Source: Salinibacter pepae
Lineage (GTDB): Bacteria; Bacteroidota; Rhodothermia; Rhodothermales; Salinibacteraceae
Assembly: GCF_947077775.1 (NCBI RefSeq)
Contig: NZ_CAMTTE010000001.1
Span: 3,376,501-3,440,500, forward strand
Length of the DNA stretch: 64,000 bases
Direction: 5' to 3'
A model generated the notes under the pieces. It did not search any database. It was given only the letters and a program-made list of their open reading frames with translations, and had not been told where the DNA came from. Both the position numbers and the translations under genes were made by a program. Below are positions 19,611-27,539 of the stretch, one piece after another (the first letter of the stretch is position 1; each line of letters opens with the position of its first letter).

Positions 19611-20354
19611 ATGGAGCCCCTCAGCCTGAATCTATTTACCAGTGCCGTCGAGGACATTGAGCGCACCCAGTACGAGGTGCTTGCGGGCCTGGAAACGGCC
19701 CGCTCCGCGTTCGAGGAGCAGCGCGTCTACCCCCACCTCGGCCGGCTCGCGAAGCTCCACGGCGCGCTTTCCACCATCCTGGACCGGACGGAACATTTTC
19801 GCACCCCGGACACCGGCCGCCTCGCGGGCATCGATTGGGAGGACAAAACCCTCACCTACGAGTGGCCGGACCTCGACGGGGGCGAGATGGCCGAGGTGGA
19901 GGACCTGATCCGCTGGGCGCTGCCCCACATCCGAGAGGTCATTGACGAAGGGACGGCCGTCTACGAGGAGGTGGAAGACAACTTGGCGCTTGAGACGGTA
20001 GGCATCGTGCCGTCCTACGTGCAGGAGGGCTATCTCATGGTGCCCCACCGGGACGACGAGGAGCTCCACGTCCTCCGTTATACCCTGTCGCTCATTGAGG
20101 GGGACGGAGAGACCCACCGCGCCCTGAAAACGGTCCACTGCAAAACCGTCCCGGAAAAAGAGGTGGACGCGAACCCATCGACGATCAAGCTCCAGCTCAT
20201 CGAAGAACGCCGCGACCTGCCCACCCCGGCCACGTACTTTTCAAAAACCGACCTTGACGTCCCGTACCAGGAAACGCTCCTGCCGGTCGTGAAGCGCCGG
20301 CTGATGCGGCAGCTGGCCGCCGAAACGGGGGCGGCCGATGCGCGGCGTCAGTGA
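19611..20354 (+). CDS. Conserved-looking protein of unknown function
   Basis: A 247-residue, strongly acidic, soluble protein that I do not recognise. It starts MEPLSLNLFTSAVEDIERTQ and is predicted helical in the first 60 residues, then mixed alpha/beta. There is no signal peptide, membrane segment, cysteine motif or nucleotide-binding motif. GC-biased third positions and typical halophilic composition support that it is a real gene. An in-frame upstream start at 19509 would add 34 residues with unlike composition, so the ATG at 19611 is used. Its stop codon overlaps the end of the convergent hemG/hemY gene by 7 bases. Confidence 0.7.
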   Translation: MEPLSLNLFTSAVEDIERTQYEVLAGLETARSAFEEQRVYPHLGRLAKLHGALSTILDRTEHFRTPDTGRLAGIDWEDKTLTYEWPDLDGGEMAEVEDLIRWALPHIREVIDEGTAVYEEVEDNLALETVGIVPSYVQEGYLMVPHRDDEELHVLRYTLSLIEGDGETHRALKTVHCKTVPEKEVDANPSTIKLQLIEERRDLPTPATYFSKTDLDVPYQETLLPVVKRRLMRQLAAETGAADARRQ

Positions 20355-21733
20355 GGCTGCGCGGCCCGCTCGTCCATCTCGAGCAGGCGGTCGGCTGCCT
20401 CCAGGCCGGACGTAAGCGCATCGCCCACCGACACGCCCGCCCGGTAGTTGCCGGCAAAGGCAAGCCGAGGGTGGGCCGCTTCCAGGGCGTCAAATGTGTC
20501 TTTGACCGTTCCATATCCGAGCTCGTATTGCGGAATGGCGTGGGGCCAGTGGACGAGGCGCCGAAAAACCGGCGACGCGTCCACCCCGAGGAGCGAATCC
20601 AGGTCGCGGGCCACGCGGGCTTGGAGGGCCGCCGCGTCGGACGTGGCGTGGTGGGGGGCGCGTGCGCCGCCGACGAAGGTGGTGAGAAGCACGTGCCCCT
20701 CCGGGGCGCGGCCGGGAAAGAGCGTGGAGGAAAAGATGGACCCGAGGATGTCCAAATCGTCCTCCACGGGGGGCACGAGCATCCCGAATCCGTCGAGGGC
20801 GTGGTCGATGGCGTCCCGCTCGTAGCCGAGGGCGAGCACGCTGAGCGGGGGATAGGTCACTTCCCCAAGGGGCGCAAGATCGACGGGGGTGTCGATCTCC
20901 ATCCCGGCGAGCCGATGGAGCGGCACGGTGCAGACGAGGGCGTCGAAGGACCGAGTGCGGGCGCGGGCATCTGGGGGCGAGACCGTCACCTGCCACGCGG
21001 TGCCGTCGTGCGTGAGGGCCTGCACCGGGGCATTCAGGCGGATGCGGTCGCCGAGCGCGGCGGCCAGTGCGTTGGGGAGCGTCTGCAGGCCGTTGCGGAA
21101 GGAGAAGAGGCCCGACGGAGTGTCCGGGGCTTCATCGTCGTCGCTGGCGAAGGCCCGTCGGATCGCGCCGAGGAGAAGAGAGCCGGACTCTTCTTCGAAC
21201 GCAGCGAGGCGACGGAAGGCGTGCTGGACCGACAGGTCATCGGGCCTCCCCGCGAACACGCCGCCTACGAAGGGGGCGACGGCATAGTTGAGCACCTCGG
21301 GGCCCAGGCGTCGCTTCGTGAACCGGGCCACGCTCTCCTCGTCCGCCGCGGCACGCCCGATGAAGGGCTCTGCCAGGAGGCGCAACTTCGCTCGGGTCGA
21401 GAACAAATCGGTCGTCAGGAACGAGCCGACGGAGCGGGGCAGGGGGGTGGGTTGGCCGTCGCGCACCACGTACCGGGTGTCGGCCACGTCGTTGGCCCAG
21501 ACGCGCTCGTCGTGCAGGTCGAGGGCATCGATCACGGTTTCCAGGGGGGCGGCGCCGGCCCGGATCGAGTTGGGGCCGTGCTCCACCAGAAAGCCCTCCG
21601 ACGATTCCGACCGGATGACGCCGCCGACCTGTCCGGAGGCTTCCAGGACGCGAACGGAGTGGCCCTGCTGGTCCAGTCGGTGCGCGGCCGCGAGGCCGCT
21701 GATGCCGGCTCCGATGATCCCGACGTTGGGCAT
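20348..21733 (-). CDS. hemY: Protoporphyrinogen oxidase (HemY type)
   Basis: A 461-residue FAD enzyme that oxidises protoporphyrinogen IX (or coproporphyrinogen III) in late heme synthesis. The N-terminal dinucleotide motif is GIIGAGISGLAAAHRL, followed by RVLEASGQVGGVIRSE and FLVEHGPNSI, all typical of HemY/PPOX. The C-terminal FAD motif is AFAGNYRAGVSVGDALTSG. The length fits the family (about 450-480). The start ATG at 21733 directly precedes the Rossmann strand. No other heme genes are in the window. Whether the substrate is protoporphyrinogen or coproporphyrinogen cannot be decided from sequence alone. Confidence 0.92.
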   Translation of the reverse strand: MPNVGIIGAGISGLAAAHRLDQQGHSVRVLEASGQVGGVIRSESSEGFLVEHGPNSIRAGAAPLETVIDALDLHDERVWANDVADTRYVVRDGQPTPLPRSVGSFLTTDLFSTRAKLRLLAEPFIGRAAADEESVARFTKRRLGPEVLNYAVAPFVGGVFAGRPDDLSVQHAFRRLAAFEEESGSLLLGAIRRAFASDDDEAPDTPSGLFSFRNGLQTLPNALAAALGDRIRLNAPVQALTHDGTAWQVTVSPPDARARTRSFDALVCTVPLHRLAGMEIDTPVDLAPLGEVTYPPLSVLALGYERDAIDHALDGFGMLVPPVEDDLDILGSIFSSTLFPGRAPEGHVLLTTFVGGARAPHHATSDAAALQARVARDLDSLLGVDASPVFRRLVHWPHAIPQYELGYGTVKDTFDALEAAHPRLAFAGNYRAGVSVGDALTSGLEAADRLLEMDERAAQPH

Positions 21734-21973
21734 GTGGGGGGTGCCGCTTTTCTACAATCAAATGCGTGCTTGGTACTCAATGGCAGGCCTGCCGTTCGGG
21801 GCGGCAGGGGGAAGCGATCAGTGATTGCGTTCAAATTCCCGAGGCTTGGCTGGGCGAGCCGTGAAGGAGCCCCCCTGTACGCCCCCTCGAAACTGAGGAA
21901 ACCCCGGTGCTGGGAATGCGGTATTATTTGTCTTGCAGGCCGCAATTCTGTTCACGAACCTACAAAGTTGGTC

Positions 21974-22168
21974 ATGGCGACGGAAAAAATGAATGAGGAC
22001 TGGCGTCGGATTCGGGATCAGATTAAAGACATCTGGGACGAGGCCGACTTCGACAACAAACAAATGAAGCGGGCGCGGGGCGACTTCACGAAAATTGTGG
22101 GCCTGATCCACGACAAAACAGAGGAGCCCATCGAGGAGATTCGCCGCAAAATGAGCGCCATCCTGTAG
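21974..22168 (+). CDS. Small CsbD-like stress protein
   Basis: A 64-residue charged helical protein starting MATEKMNEDWRRIRDQIKDI. The pattern NxDWxxIxxxIKxxW, followed by a G-D-F-x-K-IVGLI segment, resembles the CsbD/YjbJ family of small general-stress proteins. The resemblance is moderate, so a different short helical family is possible. The start ATG at 21974 is preceded by a TATTATTTG sequence that could be a -7 element. A strong rho-independent terminator follows at 22250, supporting a short single-gene transcript. Confidence 0.65.
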   Translation: MATEKMNEDWRRIRDQIKDIWDEADFDNKQMKRARGDFTKIVGLIHDKTEEPIEEIRRKMSAIL

Positions 22169-22249
22169 CTTGTTTGGGGCTGAGGCCCAGCGACGCGCAC
22201 GTCAATCGGGCGCCCTGGTCAACAGGTCCTCCAGGTCCCATCCACAAGG

Positions 22250-22289
22250 GCTCGTCCCCAAACCGGGGGCGGGCTTTTTGTATTTTTTG
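22250..22289 (+). terminator. Rho-independent terminator after the CsbD-like gene
   Basis: GCTCGTCCCC (22250-22259) can pair over its full 10 bases with GGGGGCGGGC (22265-22274, some G-U pairs), with a 5-base loop. The stem is followed by TTTTTG TA TTTTTT. This is the clearest intrinsic terminator in the window. Confidence 0.85.
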
Positions 22290-22594
22290 AGCGGGCGAGG
22301 GGGGCAATCGGCGGTGTTCTGCCAAATCCGCCTGAGCTCAGCCTCAGACCACACGGGCGCCTTCGCGTCCGTGTCTCGGCGTGCTCGGCGGACCCTCCGG
22401 GGTTGCTCCAGTGGGTCCGTTGGGGGAAGAGGCGACGCCTTGCCGCCCGGCGGCGGCGAAGATCTTTGGGGCTTGGCGGGCATGTCGGTCGTCCTCTCCT
22501 GCGTGAGGCAGGCGTTGAGGGGGGCGGTTTGGGGACCACGATAAAACCGCTCGCCGCGTGTGCGCGGTCGTGCGCGGGCGACGAAAACGTGGAG

Positions 22595-22747
22595 TCACTT
22601 CTTGGGGCGTCCGGCCCGCTGGAGGGCCTTTCGGATCTGCTTTGCCCGTCGCTTTTTCCGGGTCCGGAGTCCACCCAGCCGGGTCCGCCGGCGGGACCGA
22701 TGCACGCGACGAAATGGGCTAGAAAAGAGCGTCTTCTGTTTGTTCAT
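22595..22747 (-). CDS. Possible 50-residue, strongly basic peptide
   Basis: A short minus-strand frame from ATG 22747 to TGA 22595. It encodes a peptide that starts MNKQKTLFSSPFRR and ends QRAGRPKK; nearly half of all residues are Arg or Lys. Such a composition is unusual in this acidic proteome and is reminiscent of small ribosome- or nucleic-acid-binding proteins. Third positions are about 70 percent GC, a little below the neighbours. No family is recognised and no ribosome site is evident, so it could also be chance. The gene would be divergent from the acyl-CoA carboxylase gene. Confidence 0.35.
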   Translation of the reverse strand: MNKQKTLFSSPFRRVHRSRRRTRLGGLRTRKKRRAKQIRKALQRAGRPKK

Positions 22748-22900
22748 GCGTCTACGTCTCTTTGTCACCAATAAGTGTGGATCGAGGCCCCCCTTGGACG
22801 CTTTGCCCCCGATAGGTTCCCGGTCGGAGTCATTTTTTAGTCGCCCGGGGCCCCGCGTGACGCCGTGAGGCGGACAGCATCCCGGGCGCGGCGACGCGTT

Positions 22901-22930
22901 TTGGATTGGGGGCCGCGTCGGTTAGTTTAG
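22901..22930 (+). promoter_or_regulatory. Putative promoter of the acyl-CoA carboxylase gene
   Basis: TTG at 22901-22903, a 19-base spacer, then TAGTTTAG at 22923-22930, close to the Bacteroidota -33/-7 consensus. Transcription would start about 40 bases before the ATG at 22976. Confidence 0.5.
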
Positions 22931-22975
22931 GGGCAGCACCACACTCGTTTTGTCGTCCGCAACGTTTCTTGCTGC

Positions 22976-24658
22976 ATGTCTAACTCCGGCACACTTGGCA
23001 CCGAATCCCCCGTTGAAAGCGCTTCGTTTCAGGAGCAGGCGGCCCACTACCAGGCCCTCGTCGAAACGATGAAGGACCGCGCCGCGGAGGTGCGGATGGG
23101 GGGCGGGGCGGAAAAGCTTGAACGTGAGCACGAGCGGGGCAAGCTCACGGCCCGCGAGCGGATCGAGTACCTGGTCGACGACCCGGCGGCGTTCGGGGAG
23201 CTGGGGCTGTTTGCCGGGTACGAGATGTACGAGGACGAAGGGGGATGCCCGGCAGGGGGGACGGTCATGGGGCTGGGGCCCGTGAGCGGCCAGGAATGCA
23301 TGATCGTGGCGAACGACGCTACCGTGAAGGCGGGCGCGTGGTTTCCGATTACGGCCAAGAAAAACCTCCGCGCGCAGACGATTGCGCTGGAGAACCACGT
23401 GCCCATCATCTACCTCGTCGACTCGGCGGGTGTGTACCTGCCGATGCAGGACGAAATTTTCCCGGACGAGGACGACTTCGGCCGCATCTTCCGCAACAAC
23501 GCGAAGCTGTCGAGCAAGGGCATTCCGCAGATTGCGGCCATCATGGGGAGCTGCGTGGCCGGCGGGGCCTATCTGCCCATTATGAGCGACGAGGCCATCA
23601 TCGTAGAGGACACCGGCTCCGTGTTTTTGGCGGGGCCGTACCTCGTGAAGGCGGCCATCGGGGAGGACGTGGAGAAGGAGGAGCTTGGGGGCGCCACCAC
23701 CCACGCCGAGATCTCCGGCGTGGTCGACTACAAGGTGGAGGACGACGAGGCGGCGCTCGACAAGATCCGCTCGATCGTGGACCACTCCGGCCCGGGGAAG
23801 CGCTTCGGGTACGCCCGAAAGGAGCCGGCCGAGCCCGCCCACCCGGCGGACGAGCTATACGGTCTTTTCCCGGCGGAGGGGAACGGCCAGTACGACATGC
23901 GCGAGATCCTCGCCCGGATCGTCGACGCGGAGTCCTGGACCGAGTACAAGGAGGGCTACGGGCGCACCCTCCTCACCGGCTACGCCCGCATTGACGGATG
24001 GAACGTGGGCGTCGTGGCGAACCAGCGGGCCGTGGTGCGCAACCGGACGGACCTCGACTCGAAGGGGGAGATTCAGGTGGGGGGCGTCGTGTACGCCGAC
24101 GCCGCGGACAAGGCGGCCCGCTTTATCATGAACTGCAACCAGAAGGAGATCCCGATCGTCTTTTTCCAGGACGTGACGGGCTTCATGGTGGGGAAGCGGG
24201 CCGAACAGGGGGGCATCATCAAGGACGGGGCGAAGATGGTCAACGCGGTGTCCAACTCGACCGTGCCCAAGCTCACGGTCGTGGTGGGCAATTCGTACGG
24301 CGCCGGCAACTACGCGATGTGCGGGCGGGCCTACGACCCGCGCCTCGTCCTGGCCTGGCCCACCGCCAAGATCGCGGTGATGGGCGGGCAGCAGGCCTCC
24401 AAGGTGCTCAAGCAGATTAAGGTGCGCCAGCTCGAGAAACAGGGGAAGGAATTGTCGGAGGAGGACGAGCAGGCGCTGCTGTCCAAAATCCAGGACCGCT
24501 ACGAGGAGCAGACGACGCCGTACTACGCGGCGGCCCGTCTGTGGGTCGACGCCCTCATCGACCCGGTCGACACGCGCGAGTGGCTTGCCCGCGGCCTGGA
24601 CATGGTGGACCACAACCCCACGCTGGAACGGTTCAATCCCGGCGTGATGCAGACGTAG
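22976..24658 (+). CDS. Acyl-CoA carboxylase carboxyltransferase subunit (methylcrotonyl/propionyl type)
   Basis: A 560-residue biotin-dependent carboxyltransferase subunit that moves CO2 from carboxybiotin to an acyl-CoA. It has two crotonase-like halves. The first half has GSCVAGGAYLPIMSDEAI and the second has GNSYGAGNYAMCGRAYDPR. These resemble methylcrotonyl-CoA carboxylase beta more than propionyl-CoA carboxylase beta, in particular the GPYLVKAAIGEDV and ELGGATTHAEISGV segments. The biotin carboxylase subunit is not adjacent. With the HMG-CoA lyase-like gene at 51867 it may serve leucine breakdown, but propionyl-CoA or acetyl-CoA as substrate cannot be excluded. The start at 22976 has a well-placed promoter candidate. 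Confidence 0.88.
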   Translation: MSNSGTLGTESPVESASFQEQAAHYQALVETMKDRAAEVRMGGGAEKLEREHERGKLTARERIEYLVDDPAAFGELGLFAGYEMYEDEGGCPAGGTVMGLGPVSGQECMIVANDATVKAGAWFPITAKKNLRAQTIALENHVPIIYLVDSAGVYLPMQDEIFPDEDDFGRIFRNNAKLSSKGIPQIAAIMGSCVAGGAYLPIMSDEAIIVEDTGSVFLAGPYLVKAAIGEDVEKEELGGATTHAEISGVVDYKVEDDEAALDKIRSIVDHSGPGKRFGYARKEPAEPAHPADELYGLFPAEGNGQYDMREILARIVDAESWTEYKEGYGRTLLTGYARIDGWNVGVVANQRAVVRNRTDLDSKGEIQVGGVVYADAADKAARFIMNCNQKEIPIVFFQDVTGFMVGKRAEQGGIIKDGAKMVNAVSNSTVPKLTVVVGNSYGAGNYAMCGRAYDPRLVLAWPTAKIAVMGGQQASKVLKQIKVRQLEKQGKELSEEDEQALLSKIQDRYEEQTTPYYAAARLWVDALIDPVDTREWLARGLDMVDHNPTLERFNPGVMQT

Positions 24659-24697
24659 GCCGAAGGGGATGAGGCGGCATCAATCACCGATCGGCAA

Positions 24698-25117
24698 CTA
24701 CTCGTCCTGCTCGTACCGCTCGCCGTTGACGGTGAAGGCGAACGTGATGGTGGCGGTCTGGTCGACCATGTTCGACACCGAGCAGTACTTGTCAAGGCTC
24801 AGGTTGATGGCCCGGCGCACCTTGTCCGGGGCGAGGTCGCCGTCGAGCCGGTAATGCAGGTGCAGGTCGGTGAAGACGCGGGGCGGGTTCTCGGCCCGCG
24901 TCCCGTCAATCTCGGCGTGGAAGTCGTCGACGGTCTGCTTCTGCTTCTCCAGGATCGTCAGGAGGTCGATGCTGCTGCAGCCGACGACACTCAGGGCGGC
25001 CATCTCCATTGGGCTCAGGCCCTCCTGGTCGCCCGTCGAGGCAATCGTCACGTCGTGGTCGCCGTTCGTGCCGCGAAACTGGACGGCATCGTTGATCTGC
25101 TCTATGCTCAGGTGCAT
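24698..25117 (-). CDS. OsmC/Ohr-family protein (YhfA-like)
   Basis: A 139-residue OsmC-fold protein. The two conserved cysteines are Cys47 (VVGCSSIDLL) and Cys112 (DKYCSVSNM), which form the peroxidatic and resolving pair in the family. MEMAALSVVGCSSID is the family signature helix. These proteins reduce organic or lipid hydroperoxides with thiol donors; the YhfA-like subgroup has an uncertain substrate. The length fits. The gene is convergent with the carboxylase gene. Confidence 0.88.
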   Translation of the reverse strand: MHLSIEQINDAVQFRGTNGDHDVTIASTGDQEGLSPMEMAALSVVGCSSIDLLTILEKQKQTVDDFHAEIDGTRAENPPRVFTDLHLHYRLDGDLAPDKVRRAINLSLDKYCSVSNMVDQTATITFAFTVNGERYEQDE

Positions 25118-25316
25118 GTGCGCGGAAAGGGGATGGTGAAAAGAGCTCGAGGCTCAGTATAAAAAACGGAGGGGAGAGAGTCAGTGGGCGTAAAATGCCG
25201 TTATTGCAAGCCAAATTTCAGCGTTGATTGGGCGGACGGTCGGGAGGCGGGGCGGGAGCATTCGTCCCCGCATCTCGTAGGGTTCTTCCCGTGTTTCGCA
25301 CATCGCTCCGCCCGAC

Positions 25317-25883
25317 ATGGTCGACGGTCAGCCCACTCCTTCGCCTGCCCCGCAGGGCGATCCGCCGGAGGATTCCCCTCCCGCGTCCGTCCTTGCCCGA
25401 CTCCGCGAGCGAATTCAGGGCGTCCGGGATACGCGCCTCGCCGACCGGCTGGCCCAAATCGATGCCGAGTTCGTCCGAAAGAATGCACGGCGAATTACCG
25501 AGGCGGACCTGGACACGGTGGTCGATCGCGCCGAAGCGATCGAGGCGCGTTTTCGGAACGACGGCGGAATCCGACGGCTGCTGGACGAGGGCCGGCTGCT
25601 TCTAAGTCTGGTTCGGGATGTCCGACGCGGGCGCTACCGGGCCCTCCCGGTGTGGACCCTCAGCGCCGCCGGGTTTGCGCTTCTCTACGTCCTCAACCCG
25701 TTCGATCTGGTGCCGGACGCCCTTCCCGTCGTGGGGCTTCTCGACGATGCCGCCGTCGTCTCGGCCTGCCTTTCCCTGGTGGAGCAAGATTTGCGGGACT
25801 ACCAAGCATGGCGACGCGCCGGCCGAAACGAGGAAGATCCCACCGACCGGGACGCGTCCGGTCCGGACCCAAGTTCCTCGTAA
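25317..25883 (+). CDS. DUF1232 (YkvA-like) membrane protein
   Basis: A 188-residue protein with a Pro-rich N-terminus, a helical part (about 25-100), and a C-terminal DUF1232 module (about 115-155) with the typical NPFDLVPDALPVVGLLDDA. The hydrophobic segment SAAGFALLYVLNPFDLVPDALPV probably inserts in the membrane. The last about 20 residues are acidic and disordered. The function of DUF1232 is not established. The ATG at 25317 is the first reasonable start. Confidence 0.83.
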   Translation: MVDGQPTPSPAPQGDPPEDSPPASVLARLRERIQGVRDTRLADRLAQIDAEFVRKNARRITEADLDTVVDRAEAIEARFRNDGGIRRLLDEGRLLLSLVRDVRRGRYRALPVWTLSAAGFALLYVLNPFDLVPDALPVVGLLDDAAVVSACLSLVEQDLRDYQAWRRAGRNEEDPTDRDASGPDPSSS

Positions 25884-25957
25884 CAGTAGGCTCCATGACG
25901 CGTCGTATCATGCGCGTGAGATGCTTCCGTTTCCTTCTGACTGGCCGCCGGTAGGCG

Positions 25958-26659
25958 ATGCCCGCCATGCTTCCCTGGAACTTTGAGGGCGAGGCCTCCG
26001 AGCCCGCACAGGACCCGACCATGGCGCCGCACAAGCGCCAGTCCTACGAAGAGGAACTGGCAAACGCCATCACGCACGGGGTCGGGCTCGTGCTAAGTCT
26101 GATTGGCTGGGTCGGGCTGCTCGTCCTGTCGGGGCTGGCGGGCGGCGGGTGGGACCTGGCCGCCTCGGCGGTGTTCGGGGGCACGCTGGTCTTCCTCTAC
26201 GCCACCTCCACCCTCTACCACAGCGTCGGCACCGCCCGCCTGAAGCGGACGCTCCGCATCCTCGACCACGTCGCCATCTTTCTGCTCATCGCGGGCACCT
26301 ACACGCCCTTTGCCGGGGTGCTCATGCGGGAGGGCTGGGGCTGGTCCGTGCTTGCGCTGGTGTGGGGGATTGCCCTCGCGGGACTCCTGTTCAAGCTATT
26401 CTCGACGCACCGCTTCCACCCGGCGGCCACGACGCTGTACCTGCTCATGGGCTGGCTGGGGGTGCTCTTCGCGGACCCGATGAGCGCCGCCCTGCCGCTG
26501 GGGGGACTGCTCCTCATCGTGGCCGGCGGGCTGGCCTACACGATCGGGGTGCTCTTCTACGGGTGGCACTCCCTGCGCTACAGCCATGCGATCTGGCACG
26601 TCTTCGTGCTGGTGGGGAGCGCGTGCCACTACGCCGCGGTCGTGCTGTACGTCCTGTAG
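25958..26659 (+). CDS. Hemolysin III family membrane protein (YqfA-like)
   Basis: A 233-residue polytopic membrane protein with about seven hydrophobic helices. It has the family motifs ANAITHGVGLVLSLIG at the first helix, LYHSVGTARLKRTLRILDH after the second, and SHAIWHVFVLVGSACHY near the end. The conserved His/Ser/Asp residues of the PAQR/hemolysin III fold are present, so a metal-dependent amide or lipid hydrolase activity is possible. True hemolysin activity is not implied. The first about 21 residues are acidic and variable; an internal ATG at 26021 (MAPHKRQSYEEE) is an alternative start. Confidence 0.9.
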   Translation: MPAMLPWNFEGEASEPAQDPTMAPHKRQSYEEELANAITHGVGLVLSLIGWVGLLVLSGLAGGGWDLAASAVFGGTLVFLYATSTLYHSVGTARLKRTLRILDHVAIFLLIAGTYTPFAGVLMREGWGWSVLALVWGIALAGLLFKLFSTHRFHPAATTLYLLMGWLGVLFADPMSAALPLGGLLLIVAGGLAYTIGVLFYGWHSLRYSHAIWHVFVLVGSACHYAAVVLYVL

Positions 26660-26681
26660 CCCCACGTCTCGTGGCCCCGCG

Positions 26682-27446
26682 CTACCATGCGTACGTCCCG
26701 AGTTCCGCGCCGAGGTCCGTGTGGGGAAAGACCTGGCGGGCCTCACGCAGGGCAGTGCTCTTGTCGCCGGGGGGGAGGTGAACCAGGAGGAGCCGGTCCA
26801 CCCCGGCCTCGGCGGCCACCTCCGCCGCGCCCGCCGCGGTCGAGTGCCCGTCCCCGACGCCGTTGGCCTCGTGCACCAGCACGTCGGCCCCCTGTGCCAG
26901 GTCCACGACGCTGGAGGTGGGGGCCGTGTCGCAGGAGTACGCCAGCACGCCGTTGCCGCCGGCGTGCTCGACCCGGAGCCCCACATTCGCCGTATCGCCG
27001 TGATCCACGGGCGCCGCGGTCACGGCCCACGGGGCCTGGGTCCAGACGGGGGCGCCGTGCTCGTGCGGCACCGTGCGCCAGTCGATGGGCGGGATGCCGT
27101 CCCAGCCCTCGTGCACCGGCGCAAACGCATCCCACAGGCGCTGGGCCTGGGCCCGGGCCGGCTCGATGCCGCAGACGGGGAGGGGGCGGTCGCGCCCGTC
27201 CAGCCAGATCTTCTCCATAAAGAGCGGAAAGCCGCTCGCGTGGTCCATGTGGGCGTGCGTCACGATGAGGCCATCGACCTCGTCAATGGACCGGCCACAG
27301 GCCTGCAGGCGCTGAAGCACGTCGCCGCCGCAGTCCACCACGAGCGTGTTTGCGGGGGCGGTGTCGTCCGACACCGCGAGCATGGTAGTGGTGCGGTGCG
27401 GGTCGCTGAGGGCGGCGCCGGTGCCAAGGAGGTGAAGGGCAGGCAT
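26682..27446 (-). CDS. MBL-fold hydrolase, RNase Z-like
   Basis: A 254-residue metallo-hydrolase that begins MPALHLLGTGAALSDPHR, which is the beta-CASP/RNase Z-like N-terminus. The metal motif is VTHAHMDHASGFPLF, with a further ligand in YSCDTAPTSSV. Such proteins include tRNase Z and small-molecule phosphodiesterases; without the exosite arm it is likely not a canonical tRNase Z. The start ATG at 27446 fits the fold exactly; the longer frame upstream only adds sequence made of 7-nt repeats. The stop is close to the convergent hemolysin III gene. Confidence 0.85.
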   Translation of the reverse strand: MPALHLLGTGAALSDPHRTTTMLAVSDDTAPANTLVVDCGGDVLQRLQACGRSIDEVDGLIVTHAHMDHASGFPLFMEKIWLDGRDRPLPVCGIEPARAQAQRLWDAFAPVHEGWDGIPPIDWRTVPHEHGAPVWTQAPWAVTAAPVDHGDTANVGLRVEHAGGNGVLAYSCDTAPTSSVVDLAQGADVLVHEANGVGDGHSTAAGAAEVAAEAGVDRLLLVHLPPGDKSTALREARQVFPHTDLGAELGTYAW

Positions 27447-27539
27447 GGCGGGCAGGGTTGAATGGCGAGTGTCGAGTGGCAACGTGCAGGGGCCGCACCC
27501 AGACCTGCTCGCCCTCCGCCCCTTCAATCCGCCGCGGCC

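Larger units (their letters stand above)
22290..22975. other. Gene-poor region between the terminator and the carboxylase gene
   Basis: About 690 bases with no clear gene apart from the possible 50-residue basic peptide at 22595-22747 (minus strand) and the promoter candidate at 22901-22930. Other open frames here are Arg/Pro-rich low-complexity translations and overlap the terminator or each other. Confidence 0.5.

Noticed and set aside
20351-21973. A long plus-strand frame running into the CsbD-like gene
   Set aside because: This part is antisense to hemY; only the last 64 codons (from 21974) have protein-like family resemblance.
22202-22483. A 93-codon minus-strand frame with protein-like composition
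   Set aside because: It crosses the strong terminator of the CsbD-like gene and has no family match or ribosome site; GC3 is lower than in real neighbours.
25958-26659. Toxin (hemolysin)
   Set aside because: The family name is historical; the sequence is a PAQR-like membrane protein and gives no evidence of toxicity.
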